Assembly (NCBI GenBank): GCA_030248065.1
Contig: JASAMV010004601.1
Coordinates: 1 to 64,000 of the forward strand
Source: Rhynchonema sp. JSB1_4
Lineage: Eukaryota; Nematoda; Chromadorea; Monhysterida; Xyalidae
Length of the DNA: 64,000 nt
Direction of reading: 5' to 3'
Below the pieces are notes generated by a model. It ran no database searches and was not told where the DNA came from. It saw nothing but the letters and a program-made list of their open reading frames with translations. Positions 1 to 19,822 of this stretch are shown here, piece by piece. The number at the start of each line of letters is the position of its first letter. Within the stretch, counting starts at the first letter, position 1. Position numbers and translations under genes: made by a program.

Positions 1-355
1 GACTAAATGTTTTACAAGTGGATTCCGGAATAATGAAATGCAAACGCTGGCTAGAGTAATACGACGGATTGAATATCGGATTCTGAGTTTGAACTGTTTC
101 AAGAACAGAACCGCCATTCGGCTGCTGTGCCGTTTTTTAATTTTGTACCGTGAAAAAATGGTTCGAACGAAGCGAAAAAATATTTTCCGGAACAGTTAGC
201 GAACGATCCCCGGAGCCGGAACCCGATCCGCACGTTCACAAGTAAAATTAACCGAAAAGTGTTCATTATCAATCACTAACTTTACTTAGTTAGGTGTTTA
301 TGCTGTGTTGATTCATGTCAAATGGATGACAATTAAACCTTTTTTCTTCTCGCAG
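1..355. other. Sequence 5' of the first recognisable SAM50 exon
   Basis: This stretch should hold an intron and perhaps the missing N-terminal coding exon of the SAM50 gene that follows. I found no open stretch here that ends in a GT donor in the phase needed to join the exon at 356 (phase 0). A short open frame ending near 238 has a good donor but the wrong phase. The N-terminus may lie upstream of the window. Nothing else is recognisable. Confidence 0.5.
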
Positions 356-3069
356 GATGCACTGGAGAAGGAGACGGATCACATCTACACTGCGAATACA
401 TTCAGTCAGTTGGTACGCTTTGCGCACCAAGCCAGCGTGCACATGGTCGAAATGGGACTGTTCAAAGGTATTGATATCGATGGCTAGCTGGTTCCTGTTT
501 TCTGGAATTTTTATCGTGCAACGAGCCGTATTAAGCAACAATCTGACGTTGGTTGCGTCATTTGTGGTTTTCAAAATTTTTAAACAATTCCACAAGAAGC
601 GATAACGTGTTCAAAATTGACTTTTATTGAATCAATGAGTGTGAGTGAATGGTGAAACATCGCACAAACATAAAGTCGACGTTGTCAACGTTGCAGGTCA
701 AATCATACCGATCGTCGACGTGGCCGATAATTCAGCGTCCGACTCAGATCTGAAACTCACCTTTGTGGTACAGGAACCCAGAAATCTGCACGCCAGCATA
801 TCGTTAGGTTGCGATAATTACGGTGAAACCAGCGGTAATCTGCAGTGCAGCGTCCCATCGACCTTTGGCCGAGGCGAGGAGTGTAGCGCTCAGGTACGGA
901 TTGTCCTGGCTGTTTTGCGTTTTACTTTCATTTTTAACGGGTATTGAGGTTGTTGAGATTTGCACATTTCTTTGAGACGTAATAAATAAAATTTTGGTGC
1001 GAAACATTGCACATGGAAGACTCGAAAAAACAACACAAGTCTCAACCATGGAAAGCCACGCACAATCTCCTGGATGTATTATAATCGTGTTCAGGAGGTT
1101 TTCCTTCAAATAATGACCCTTGCTGAATTAGACATTTGCTGATGACAAAGATAAAAAATAGTGAAATATTGTGTATTATATAGATGTTAAACAGTCAAGC
1201 CTGTCAGGTTTCGCAAGGCTGGCGCGGCACAACACTGTTCAATTTCTCGGCGCACAAACCACTGCTCGGCTGGCAACGGTACACATCGCTCGGCCAGTCG
1301 ATCTACCGTAATTCAGCTACCGTACCCTGGTCGGGCTACGGTCACGTCACGTGCGGCCTGTCAAGTGAACTATGGCACCGACATTCGCACAAATACAAAA
1401 AGATTGAACAAACGCTCAGATGGCATTACGATTGGAGACAATTCTATCCGGATAAAAATGCGTCGTTCGTTGTTCGGGAGCACGCGGGTCATTCGCTCAA
1501 ATCAAGTCTCGAACATTCGGTGCAGTTGAACACTCAGGTATTGTGGAAGCGGTTTTTAGAATTTTTTTGAATTCCAGCCAGTGCTGTAGTTCGAGTGTAT
1601 CGTGAAAAAGTTGGTAAGCGACATAAAATGGCTAAGCGTCGCTAACGCCGACGTATTTTAGTTCAGAACCTCTCCTGTCCTGAAACCAAAAATCAGGTCC
1701 GGAAACGGTCTGTGAATCGAGTTGTGAGCGTTTGAAAAAATAACCAGGTGCCAAACAACGGGTTGAAACATGGGAGACTCAAACTTAACGCGTTTTTCTC
1801 GAAAAAAGTTGGTCCTTAGTCACTTTTTTCACCATACCCTCGAGTTGGTTCGAGCTAGCTAGCCCATCTCGAGCTAGCTAGCTAGCAAAGTTTGTAATCT
1901 GCGTGTTGGAAAACGTTTCCGGAAAAGACGTTTTTTGCCGTTTAACCAATGTGGAGTTTTTGAATAGTTTCTGCATTTTCAATGGCATATTGTGTCTTCG
2001 CGCTATGCTTCACAGCAGTTTTTGGGGTCAGAATATCTACCTGTACCTGTTATTTAATACCATGTATTGGAAATTTCGTTTTTTCATAAAATATAAATAA
2101 CGGGTTGCAACTATTGTTTATACTATATATATTTTAGCCACTCGAAACGATATCTTGCAGGACAACGACATTCTGCCGAGCAAAGGCGTACTCGCCAAAC
2201 TAGTCACCGAGCTAGCCGGCTTCGGACTTGGAGGCGACGTGCGATATTTGCGCAACCATATGACCTTTCAAGCCACCACGCCGTTGCCTTATGCCGGTGC
2301 TTTTCTGTCTTGTGGATTGCAGGTCTGTCTTGTGGTTACAATTTTTAAATACAGAAATCCTTTTTTTATTTTCGTGTGGTTCATGTGTTCAGTATTTCCC
2401 CTGATCCTTCAAGGGTACCTATATCCAGCCACGTGGTGGTCGCAGCCTGCATTTGCTGGATCGCACCTATTTGGGTGGACCAACGGATCTGAGGGGCTTC
2501 AGTATGGCCCGAGCAGGTCCGATGTCGCAGAACAATGCTATTGGTCAGTTTTATATGGCTATTTTATTCTTTTTGGACTGATTGGCTCGATCTTGGTCGC
2601 GTCACTTTCGTTTTTGGTACATATTTCGACGCTAATTTCAACCATAACTGCCGGTGCCGGGATAATCTCGGGGGTCGACAAGTACGAAAAATGACCATTT
2701 TTCGCCTGACAATATCAAAAATCGCTTGCTGCTGTTGACGGTCATATTTGTTTCGCAGGCGGCACGGCCTCCTGGGCAGCAGCCCTGCACGTCTACCGTA
2801 GCCTTTATCCGAAGAATGTCGTGTTTGGGCACGTGTTCGCGTGCGCCGGCAATGTGCATCCGGTGGATTATCGGCAGTCGAGTGCCGGTCTGATCAGGAC
2901 CGTAAATCGAATGGTATCGGATCCGCGAATTTCGGTCGGCGCCGGGCTGGCGGTAAGAGTTGGTCATTTGTGCCGGCTCGAACTCAACTATTGTCTGCCG
3001 TTGCGGGCCAGACTGACCGATGGTGCACGACCGGGGTTCCAGTTCGGCGCGGGCGTGTCGTTTTTGTGA
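356..3069 (+). CDS. SAMM50: SAM50/SAMM50 mitochondrial outer-membrane beta-barrel assembly protein (5' partial)
   Basis: Core subunit of the mitochondrial sorting and assembly machinery, which folds beta-barrel proteins into the outer membrane; bacterial BamA/Omp85 relative. Six exons keep phase: 356-467, 697-893, 1208-1537, 2161-2322, 2414-2543, 2759-3069, giving 413 residues plus TGA. The first exon is the end of the POTRA domain. The rest is the Omp85 barrel with family landmarks: a GRGEECSAQ stretch like GRAEKV, GHSLKSSL (identical to the human segment), RTYLGGPTDLRGF (the conserved YLGGP..IRGF loop), and the terminal strand RLELNYCLPL ending in FGAGVSFL, with the C-terminal aromatic beta-signal. 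Human SAMM50 has 469 residues, so about 50 N-terminal residues are missing. The gene ends tail-to-tail with the P450, about 1 kb apart. Family assignment is firm; exon edges are by eye. Confidence 0.93.
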
Positions 3070-4105
3070 TCGTGTGGCAAAGAGAGGTGCTGATTTCGCT
3101 GCCTAATGCATTTTTACAGACGCAGGCAGGTAGGCTGTCGTTCAGAGTCGAGCCAGGCAACAAGCCCAACGTGCAAACACGCACCGATTATGTGACTGAA
3201 ACATTGTGAAACGCATTCGAACAACCTGCGCGGCTTGTTGACCGCGCACGTGTTTGAGCTCGATGCCTGTTTCGACAGTTCCGCTAAAAACCGCACAAGG
3301 TAGCGAAATTAGAAATTACTAAATTGCGTGTGCTTTTGTAGGAGGTTGTAATTTGTAGTTCGTTTCGTTTGTGTCTGAGGAAGTTTCGCCCCCCGATCCC
3401 CGCGGCTCATCGCACGATTTGCTCAAATGTTTTCTTCTGAAAGGTTCCCCAAACGCTTTCTGAATGTCAAAAAATAACGGAGAGTAATTCAAAAAAGTGA
3501 TGCATGTATAGTTTTTTGTTGTTATGATTCATTTCTTGACTATGTTGCCATCTTCGAAGATTTCAACCAACAACAAACCACTGCATTTTATTTATTACTT
3601 TTGAATCAAGCATTCAATCGTTGTTACACTGCCCGGTTAATACTTTATGTGCTCTCCATCCTCATTTATAATTTTTGTTGTCATGCCGGTTTTTGTCAGA
3701 TGTTCTGCACTTTCCCAATCGTGGGCGTTTAGAATTCAGATTTCTGGTCAACTTGAGCTTAAAAAGATACAACGTGTGTTTTGAAGTTCTGAGTGGATCT
3801 CGCTTGCGTGCTAATAAACAAAAATAATGGCAAGATCGCGTTTTGCTGAAGAAGCTGAAATTTGCATTTGCGTAAATCAGCATAAAATGCACCATTTCTG
3901 AGATAATGGGCTATATTTTCACTGAATCGCATATATCATCGACCCTCCTAAGTTATTTAAATACGGTACGGGGTCCGGATCATTGATAATTGCGATAACA
4001 AGGTAGATAATGGGTAGTTTACACTGACGACTAACAAAATGCACTGAAAAGCTGAGGGTTCTCAACCAACTGTTCGCAAGTGGCGAAGGTACATCCGAAA
4101 TTAAA
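3070..4105. other. Intergenic spacer between convergent SAM50 and P450 genes
   Basis: Both flanking genes end here, so this should hold the two 3' UTRs. It is AT-rich. No coding exon, repeat family member or clear polyadenylation site could be assigned with confidence. Confidence 0.5.
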
Positions 4106-6959
<2,854 letters not shown>

Positions 6960-7961
6960 TTTTAATCGATGTTTCTTCTTCGAAAGAAATGTCCGTGGAA
7001 AAATATTGTGCCGATTAAGTTTCTGTTATGCTAGACCTATCGACAGTGCACAACGCGAGCAGCTCTGAATAGTGTGGTGATAACACGAAACCGGTTTACA
7101 GACGTGTCGGTTTGCAGATAACAGCGACTTCAGCACGTCAACCTGCTTGCTTTCAAAACAGTAAGACGCTGCCACCAGATGTTTTATACCTACGCAGGTT
7201 ATGGCAAAATAGCATCCTGTTTAGGACGATCTTTGCACAGATGCACATTGACACATTTCATGCGAGAACAAATACATTACCCTACTCAGCAGCAAACAAC
7301 TTTCCATGATTTATGCATTCTCACCTCTCTGAAAAATGAACTTAATAAAATCAGGTGTCAAAACAAAAATACTTGTACTAGAGCCAAGCGTATGAAACCC
7401 GCACTGCGTGAAACATCATCAGTCTCGGTGCTGGCGTATCGCTGCATGTGCTTTGGGCGCTACGTCAAATGTACGAACGTGCATTGACTTTGTACTGTCA
7501 ATCAGTGAAGGATAAGCTGAAAATTGCCGATGTATTGCTGCTGATGTTGTTGAAATTTGCGAGTGAGCTGCAAAAATGTTGGAGTGATCAAAGCACCAAC
7601 GTTGCCTCAAATTATGCCGTGCCTACACACAAATTGTTATTGTAAAACACAAACTGAACAACTAAAAAGAGGTGCGATTTACATTTATTCAAGTTACCCT
7701 TTTATTTGTTGTTGTTTAATTGTTGTCAGGTCACAACTTCAATCGATGAGAAGATAATAATTGCAAATTATGTGGCATGCTACTGTACGTATTTATGAAA
7801 GTGCCACGGGCGAGAATTTAAATAAATAAAAATGGGAACATTCGTGTATATAATAACAATAACAACATGAAAACAAAAAACCAAAAACTGAGCCGTGGCT
7901 TTGCCCAAGCAATTCTACTATAAAACGCATAGTACCGAAAGTCATTCCAAAGGCTCTATAT
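6960..7961. other. Intergenic spacer between P450 start and VWA gene stop
   Basis: It should contain the P450 promoter and the VWA gene's 3' UTR. One copy of the 9-mer TGAAACATC lies near 7409. I see no exon, no paired repeat and no clear TATA element. Confidence 0.5.
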
Positions 7962-11787
<3,826 letters not shown>

Positions 11788-12717
11788 GGTGCAGTTTGTG
11801 CTCACGATATCGGATTAATATTTTTTAGAACTTTCAAATTCAAGCTACAGAAACTCTGGGATGGAAGAGAATGTTTGCGTCGCGGACTAAACATGACGAA
11901 AACCCGTCGCAACTGGGCTGGTCACAGTCTCATCGCAACATTTTACGAGCACACAACAGTCAACTAGAATTACATAATTGCGCGCCGCTGGGTGAATTCT
12001 TATTCATTCCGCCGCGAGGCGTTGACAGTTTTATCTGCAGACTCTGAAAGTCCAAACCTCGCTGCTGGAAATTAATTAATGAATGACACCGTGATTCACA
12101 AAAAGATTTTTGTCTTTTTTTCTGACAGTGCAAGGAGTGCAATAACATGTGGGTGTTGTTTTATATTTTTGCCATGCAATGTTCTTGCTGTACTTTGTAA
12201 TACCAGACCGAACACACCATGTTTAGAAAATCGATCCGCCACATCCACAACGAAATAAAATCACCAACAGCTGAGGGAGTGGATGCTGCCCACAAATGGA
12301 CTGGGGTACTCGAACGCCGCAAGCATGTGTCTGGCCAGAGCTCTCTTCATTTGTGCCACTTGTGCGGGCTTGTTGTAGACTACAACAAGAACGCACAACA
12401 AATTCGCTTTTCACCAACATTTGAAACAAAGCTGGCAACCACAAAATTGTCCTTCTGACTTTTTTTATTTGATCAAGATCGATTAAACCATGTATAACCT
12501 AAGGCAAGGCAATCGAGGCAAGTCTATCTATCATGTCTAACGATAAAGTTGAAATTACCGATCAAAAATCGAAGTCGAAAGAGTACGCGAAGCCCGAAAA
12601 TTAACATTGTCTCCACATATTTTATCATTTTATAGCATAATTTCAAAAGAGAAATTTTTTAATTCCACCCTGTACCGCCCTGTCTTTTGCTTGTGGGTCG
12701 CTGTCGGTCCGGTCACC

Positions 12718-12802
12718 TTACTGCGACTCTTGCGGTTCGTAGTTGGACTCGTTGAAGTTGGGCTGGGCACAAGAATCAGCGATTGGATCGAGAGACCTGC
12801 AC
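12718..12802 (-). CDS. Candidate terminal exon of an unidentified gene
   Basis: On the minus strand an acceptor (TTTTGTTCAG) at 12803-12804 opens a frame of 27 residues plus TAA, ending NESNYEPQESQ. Composition is coding-like and the splice context is good, but I cannot find upstream partners or name a family. It may be chance. Confidence 0.22.
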
Positions 12803-13000
12803 CTGAACAAAATGTTGATTTGGTCAGTCTACATCGTAGATCGTTGACAGCGTAAGTATGCATTTCATCACAGCGATTCGCAGCGGTTCAAGCGCGACAA
12901 AAAATTCACATGCCTACATGTATCAAACTTTATGACTGCATGACAGCTGCCATGCAGCAGACTGAAGATGACCCAGCAAAGGCATGATAGCATATGTACA

Positions 13001-13341
13001 TATAGTCCAGCCACGAACTCATGAGACGACTTATTTTGAAGTTGACTTGAACGGATCCAATAATGTTCCGGTTCCACGTATTTCGGAAATGAAAGAAAGA
13101 GAAGCGCATGTATTTTTTAGAAACACGCTCTCCACCTCGGTGCGTAAATTCTCTTGTTGAACAAAGCTGCTGTTTGCGTAAGCACGCAACAAATTGAGGT
13201 CAGCCAGCTGGAACTTGTCATCATGTCTTTCGGCCCAATCTCTTTCTTTTGTTTGCGAAAACCCGTGTAGCCGGCGCATTTTTGAATCTGGCCAAGCGAG
13301 CTTTAAAAGTAGTCGTCTCATGAGCACGTGGCTGGACTATA
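13001..13341. mobile_element. 341-bp inverted-repeat element (MITE) with a shared internal core
   Basis: Imperfect terminal inverted repeats begin TATAGTCCAGCCACG and continue to CTCATGAGACGACT; the outermost bases are TATA. Internal sequence at about 13121-13240 is closely similar to 32368-32505, inside another element with different ends. On the minus strand the core reads as protein-like (FQLADL), which suggests a captured gene fragment. Confidence 0.75.
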
Positions 13342-15333
13342 CATTACTCAAATGTAACACCTCCCCAAATTTGTTCTTCACACGGCGCCTTGGTCGGCGG
13401 GCTCCTAAATTTCTTCAGGAACAAGTCCATATAAACTCAGTAAACATGGCATTCTCAGCAAAAATAGCTTCGGCTCACGACACGAACTCCTAAATTATAC
13501 ATGATCAGGCAAGAAACACGGTAACAAAATGTCAAGGTATACGTTGCTGCTGAACTTGCCTGCTGCACATGACATGTCACAAAAATGCCCATGTAGAAAT
13601 GCAGAACAGAAACACATCGGATTCTGAGTGTAATGTGACAGACAGGCAGCACCGAACATTTTTGTGATTGAACGTCGCAGTGTGCACATCACGGCTTAAG
13701 CTTGGTAAACGTCAGAAATTTGACACCGTGAGCATAAAGAGAGATCACCATATAGTGCGTGGTCAATCCACGACGGTTTACTGTGGTCCGTAATGAGCAT
13801 AAATCTGCGGGAGTGTGGTCGGTCTTGGGCCTGGTCATTGACAAAGTGGGTATTCAATATGCGTATTATGACGTTTTCTTCCGAGTGTCAAACACCAGAC
13901 CAGAAATTGTTTATTGGTGGTCTGGGAAAAGAGCAAACTTTACGTTATGACGAATTATTTTACCAGAAAAAATAAGAATGCGCGATGTCTGGCCTCAGGA
14001 CCGGTCCCGTATCGAGACCGATGTTGACTATGTGTCTCGTAGACGGGCCCAAAATTCGTTACTACAAAACAAGAGAAACGCTGGTAAAGAAAAGTGCACA
14101 ACACTATTTATGTGCACGACATCAAAATATACTTAGCGTTGGTCTGCGGGTATGATGCGGCAATACCCGCATATGCACAGACATCTACCAAACTTGATCG
14201 GTATGGCTGGCGGCCCTTTTTTAAAGTCGCCTGCTGTGCTTTTGAGAAATGAATGATACCTACAGTATACACGATAAGAGAGCCACGAGCAGCTTTATGA
14301 GTGCCCAGACATGCTATATGTATCTGAGTTGGTTTTTATTTCTGTATATGGTGTGCATTCCGCATGTTTAACTACAAAATATTTCGCGCGGTTGTGCTTT
14401 AGTGCACATTGTATCTGGACTTGTCATGACAAGCATAGACACCCCAAAGTGCGTAGTGTCAATGTTTGCCTCAAATTTGGCATTGGTATAAATCAAATTG
14501 TCGTTTTTTTATTATTCCGAGATGTCGTTGCGAGCATGCTCTCATGCACAGCGCAGAGAATGCAACAAGTTGGTATGTACTACCTCAACCCAATTCATTT
14601 TCGTCCAAAATCAATCCCGCAATGGTTTCTTTGTTCGACCACAACATTTTCTGCACAAACGTGGTTCCGTTTTGTTCTTGTGACAAGAAGATTGACAATG
14701 GTCCATTACAGTCAAGTTTTTCTGACTGCGCCGGCGTCAGCATTTGTTGTATTTCAAACGTACCACCATGTGTGCATTATAACGAGAACAAAATGGCTCA
14801 TTATATTCGTGCTGGGTGGTGTGGCACCATTACATGCCCTGAGCACTGTTCGTTTTTAGCTGTGTTTGATTTATGTCACAGTCGCATGCCCGTTTTAGGT
14901 GGTGCCCCTGATAATTTATTGTCATTCTGTGTCACCAGGTTCTACATGTACCTCTGGCCGCGCGATATGCGCATGATTTTTGGCTTTCAATATTACTCAA
15001 AGCATTTTGGCAGGTGCTTTTTACGCTAAGTTCATTGGGATTACACTGCCCCAAACACTAGGCTTGCATCTTTCCAATTTGCAGCTTCCATTACACAACC
15101 GCGAGTGCCAAAAGTGCGCTGTCAATAAACTACATATCGTTTTACACTTGCCAGCTTCTTTCTGGGTACCATCCTTGAAAAATAAATTGAGACTAGTTGA
15201 CAAGGGTTTGGTACCCCTGGAAAAGGTGGCAGCCGGCACTTTCTGGCATCCGCGGTGACACGTGGCATTTATGTGACACCTGCGTCCCTCACTCAGTTGC
15301 AATAAAACTTGTGGCTTTGTGTGAGTGAGTGAG

Positions 15334-15488
15334 GGCTAATTGTAAAATGGTTGACCTAATACACTTTAAACAGCATTTGTCATTCCAGGCGGCCATAATA
15401 AACCCTGAAATACAAGGATATCGAACTTTGCAATGTGCGTCGTCGATCCTAGGCGCGATATTCTGTGTCACCCATTCTACGATTAGCC
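15334..15488. mobile_element. MITE, GGCTAATTG family
   Basis: Left end GGCTAATTGTAAAATGG followed by TTGAC; right end GTGTCACCCATTC followed by TACGATTAGCC. The two are inverted repeats about 155 bp apart, and the family recurs about a dozen times in the window. Confidence 0.75.
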
Positions 15489-17065
15489 AAACATGAGGTG
15501 GCTCGTATAATTTTCGTGCACGCCTGCTCTAGTTGAGTTGCTGAAACACAAAGTGAGATAAAAAAAACCACCAATATAACACAGTCCATCCTCTTTATAG
15601 TCATCCACTGTGTGTAGTGAAATGCATCATCTAAGATGAAACGAACTAGCGCTTAATCAGAAAGTTTTGACGGACTGCTCTGCAAAAAAACAGTTTCCGA
15701 GCAGGTTCGAAGAAGAAGAAGAACGTCGACAATATGGAAACCAAGTTTGAATTTTGAATACAAATGCGTTCCTTCCCCGCAATGTTTGTTTTTTGCCGAT
15801 GTCTCAACACTGTCGGTTCATATCGAACCTGAATCAAAGCTTGAACTGTCAAACAAACAGATGCATTTTACATCATGTCGATCAGCTTCATTATGACGTG
15901 TTGTCGGGAAAAAATTTTTCGGTCACCCTAAAATCTTCTCATCATGTGACACTCATCAGCTGGACAAACTTAGCGGCAGATTGACTTGAGAACCCAATTT
16001 TCTGTCGTATACGCCCATGCAAAGTTCTAAAACAAAGTGGATCACTACAAAATGGGTATGCTGTAATATATTTTTAGTATTCGGTGGTGCCCCGAAGGTG
16101 CTCGTTAGCGGCAGCGCATACATACATTCACGTACATACACATGTGTACCGTAAGACAGGAGAACGGAAGGGAACGAAGTGCGAGCTCTCGTCTCAGCGA
16201 GTGTATTATTTTATTTTGTCCCTCCTGGTGTTTATTTATCTTGGCCACTTCTCTCAATCACACAAGAGCATCGCTCGAAATACACCTCAAGGGTGGAAAT
16301 GCCATCTGTCTTACAGTTTGTCAAATTTACTGATGAGTTCGGTTCGGCACGGTTCGGTCTCCTAAATTTCGTGCAGTATCAAATGTTTTGTCGACCCGCT
16401 CCATGAGCCTCTTATTGTGAATCTCTCTAGTCTCCCGGATGACATCGCCGTGTTTCAAACCACTCGAAGAAGGAAGAAAGAGCTCCTGGTCAGCGCATTT
16501 GATAATGTTGAGAAATTTTTTTTATGATGAAGAAGATTGTCAGGTCCCTATTATTCCACCGGAGAGTACGAGCTGTGTATTGTGCGTGGCACATGCAGAA
16601 ATGTTTGAGGCCCAGCCTGTCTGAACCGATCACAAAGGTTTTCAGTTCCATCCACACAGACTTGAAGCAGCGCCATGCTTTAGGCCGTCACCTTACAAGT
16701 ATTATGTACTTACAGCACAATATCACTGTCATCACATACAGTATACTGTACTGTGCCTGCCCCCAGAGATTCAGAGATGTCCGTTACGATTGAATTTGGG
16801 CGCACAAATTGAGATCAAAGTTTATTCAGGCTAGATACCTTGCCTCGGCACATTTTAGACGACGACAACATTTTGCTGTAGGGTTGGCCTTGCATCTCAT
16901 CACTGTAATATTGAGTTATAAAGTGTCAAATCTGCGCGCAGAACCAAAAAAATCTGAAGTGTTTTGTTTATTCTTTTTCAGAATCGAGATTTTCTATTCA
17001 AAATTATCATTGAAATTGCGTGCCCATATTCAAGTGACACAACAACAAGGACAAACACGCAAACA

Positions 17066-17136
17066 ATGAATGCAAACAAAATTGTCACTCTCATGATGGC
17101 AGTTGCAATAGCACTGGGCGTCACTGCCAAATCCAG
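17066..17136 (+). CDS. Candidate first exon encoding a signal peptide
   Basis: ATG at 17066 opens 23 codons: MNANK, a hydrophobic stretch VTLMMAVAIALGVTA, then KS, ending at a donor (AG|GTATGC) in phase 2. This is a typical secretory first exon. A possible continuation after the acceptor near 17180 (SCLAMTNTG...) stops after about 28 residues. The mature protein is unknown. Confidence 0.3.
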
Positions 17137-18769
17137 GTATGCAACTTTGAATTTCAGCTTATTTTTTCTTGCTTTGTCAGCTGTTTAGCTATGACAAATA
17201 CTGGGACTTGGCCAATCGTAGCGTGGTTCACACATATCTACACGAAGACATAGAATTGTGGTCCGAAATGAACGCTTGACACTTAAAAATTGTTCAGTTA
17301 CTGTTCGGTTCTTTTTGTCATCTATTTTATTTCTTTTTTTATGTGCCACACACCGCACGCTTGTAAGCTTATGGGCCGAAACTGCATCCACAGATCTAAC
17401 GCAATGCGTCTGCCCACAACGCTAAACCGCAACGTTATTGATCTGTCATCTTTTGTGTGAAGCACGTCCACAAGAGACACCAGTGCGCTGTGTACCTGTA
17501 TGCCACTGCAATGAATGCATGAGAATTCTCATTCGTATATAAATTGAAACATCACCAAATTTTCCGTTGGGCACGGTGTCCTGCAGCATAGGCGGTGGCG
17601 TAAAAAAGTACCATGACGCGGGCCCACACACGATGGAGCACAACAAATAGCTCAATGTACACGCACAGATACAGCACACCCGGTATGGCTGCGTTCAATA
17701 GCCACTGTTCCAAACTGCTTAGCTCGAAAACCAATTTTAAACCTGCTGTCAATGCGCATTTAAGCTTAATTAAGTCTGGCTTGCTGGTTTCGAATGTGCA
17801 GAGACGTGCTGTTCGTTACCAACTGTTGTTGTTTGAACGCTGCTGCGCCAAATATTTTCTTTCGAATGGTGGAGTGAGACCCTAAGTCTGCTAAAATATA
17901 CCATTCATGTTCGTTGTCGTTGTGTTTTGAGCGATTAAAGCTGGTTCATTAGGTACTAAACTTGTTGCGACCCGCCACCAATCAGTCACTCACCACGATC
18001 ACAGGCACAAACCTTTGAACTGGCACTTTTTACCGACGTACAACTCCGTTCATACAGTCTACGCTCTAAATAGTGACACGATCAGGATCTGAAAACTTTC
18101 CGTCTTCAAAGTGCGGTGCAGTATACATTAACACTATACGTACAGTTTGAGATCGAATTGGCGGTTTTTATGTTAATTAAGGGTTTCACTTCAGGGATCA
18201 CAACAAAGAGGACCCACTGTACCACCAAATATGATGCCACAGCAATATTTCACTGGTTTGTACTAACGCATGCTCCATCTTTCATCATGGTACAATATCC
18301 ATACTGTATGTCACGAGTGGCATCATAACCGTTTGTTACATCGGGACATCAATTAACCGCTGATGTGCAGTATTATAGTTTCGTACTGCCGCATTGTGTC
18401 TCACAACCACAAGCTCCCGTTTTTTTACTCGCACGCGGTTTTGGTTCACTAGCTAAAGGTTTTGAAATATTTCCCCACCTAAATTTCAAATTTGTTGAAA
18501 AAACCTGCAGGTGATAGTTCTGCAAAATCTTACACAATAAAACAACAATATTTTTTGTCAATTTGTAGGCCCCTGGACCATAATTGTCAGCTTCTTCGTT
18601 TATCAACAGCTGTATTAGTCAAGTCCAATTTTGCGGTTTGGTGGCAACCACCTATGCCTAACTACCGTATATTGCGCCTAATTTCCCTTGTGTGTCGCCG
18701 GTCACGTCACGGCGAATACTAATTTGCCTGACTTGTATAATTCTGGAAACAAAAACGAAAGCAAACGAC

Positions 18770-18973
18770 TTATGCGGCTTGCCGTGGATCTGTCGCCTGC
18801 TGCTTGGCGCCTTCCTGATGTCCCGTGCGTCGCAGATAAGACGGTGTGTCCTCGAATAAGATAACGGGTACCATATACTTCATATGAGTCCCTTTGACAT
18901 CTTTTTTGACTGGTTTGTTGCTCAATAAATACCGGACCATGGCCGTGTCAAGTCTCAGCCCACCGGCTGGCGG
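18770..18973 (-). CDS. Candidate terminal exon of an unidentified minus-strand gene
   Basis: An acceptor (CATCATCGCAG) precedes a 67-residue frame ending TAA at 18770. The peptide is hydrophilic and coding-like, with blocks GGLRLDTAMVRYLL, KYMVPVILFEDTPSYLRR and QQATDPRQAA. I do not recognise the family, and no upstream exon with matching phase was found. An ATG-initiated frame at 18997 overlaps it. Confidence 0.3.
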   Translation of the reverse strand, partial: PPAGGLRLDTAMVRYLLSNKPVKKDVKGTHMKYMVPVILFEDTPSYLRRTGHQEGAKQQATDPRQAA

Positions 18974-19310
18974 CTGCGATGATGCAGCAGAGAGCAATAG
19001 ATATTACGACTCGGCTCGACACAACTTTTGACCATTAGTGCTTGCTCAGTTGGCACTGTCGCTGACATAACATGGTATACGTGTTAGGTGGTGCATTGTA
19101 CAACAACATATGTACATACATGTACAAACCATAGACATATAGCAATAACCTTTATTGCTGGTCATCCCCACACTCAAAAATGCATAAACATCTCGCATGC
19201 GCGCGTGCGGTCTTTTTTCTGTCTGGGAGAATCAAACAGCGGGTGAAGACACAGGTGTTAGAAGTTTCAAAACCTGATGGTGCCTGGAAAATGTGTTTGT
19301 TGGGGAAAGA

Positions 19311-19822
19311 GGCTATAAATGTAACCCCAATTGTGAGCTCAAGTCTAGTTCCACGTTTGCACAGAGATGTGACGATTCTTACAGTATACGCCCCTGTTTC
19401 TGTCCAACCACTGTGTTTTTGACCGCTGCTTCGACCATGCCAGGCGGGCTTACCACGTGCCCTGTGATGGTCCCCGTTCACATTGTTGGTCAGATCAAAA
19501 CCAGCAGCGACCAAGCCGCCTTTGCATACTGTATCTTTGTCAAACACTGCTTATTGGCAACTGGTGTGCAACCGATGTACTTTGCATGCAACCGTGCGGT
19601 GCGGGGTGTGTACCTGTACGTCGGAGATGGAAATATGTTGGGCCGTATCGTACGAACGATTTCGTTACTCCTGTATTTAATTTTGACCAGCGTAAAACCA
19701 AATCGCGGCTCGCGGGGGAACGCAACTTTTACGCTAGTCGAAATCGCAGAAACAACAAAATCGCAAGATATGGTTCCCTTCCCTCAACCCACTTTGCCTC
19801 ACCCCGACGGTTGCCAACATGA
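19311..19822 (+). other. Cysteine-rich open stretch, possible decayed gene
   Basis: Two overlapping plus-strand frames are rich in cysteine: GYKCNPNC..RPCFCPTT in one, then CMQPCGAGCVPVRR in the frame one base over. The shift between frames and lack of clean splice sites argue for a broken gene or chance. No family was recognised. Confidence 0.15.
19682..19742. repeat. Short palindromic repeat (GACCAGCGTAAAA family)
   Basis: TTGACCAGCGTAAAAC at the left and ACTTTTACGCTAGTCGAA at the right are inverted copies about 60 bp apart. Confidence 0.65.

Noticed and set aside
14311..15029. Overlapping 182- and 187-residue open frames
   Set aside because: Two frames are open at once with no splice signals, no low-error start context and no recognised family; probably compositional chance.
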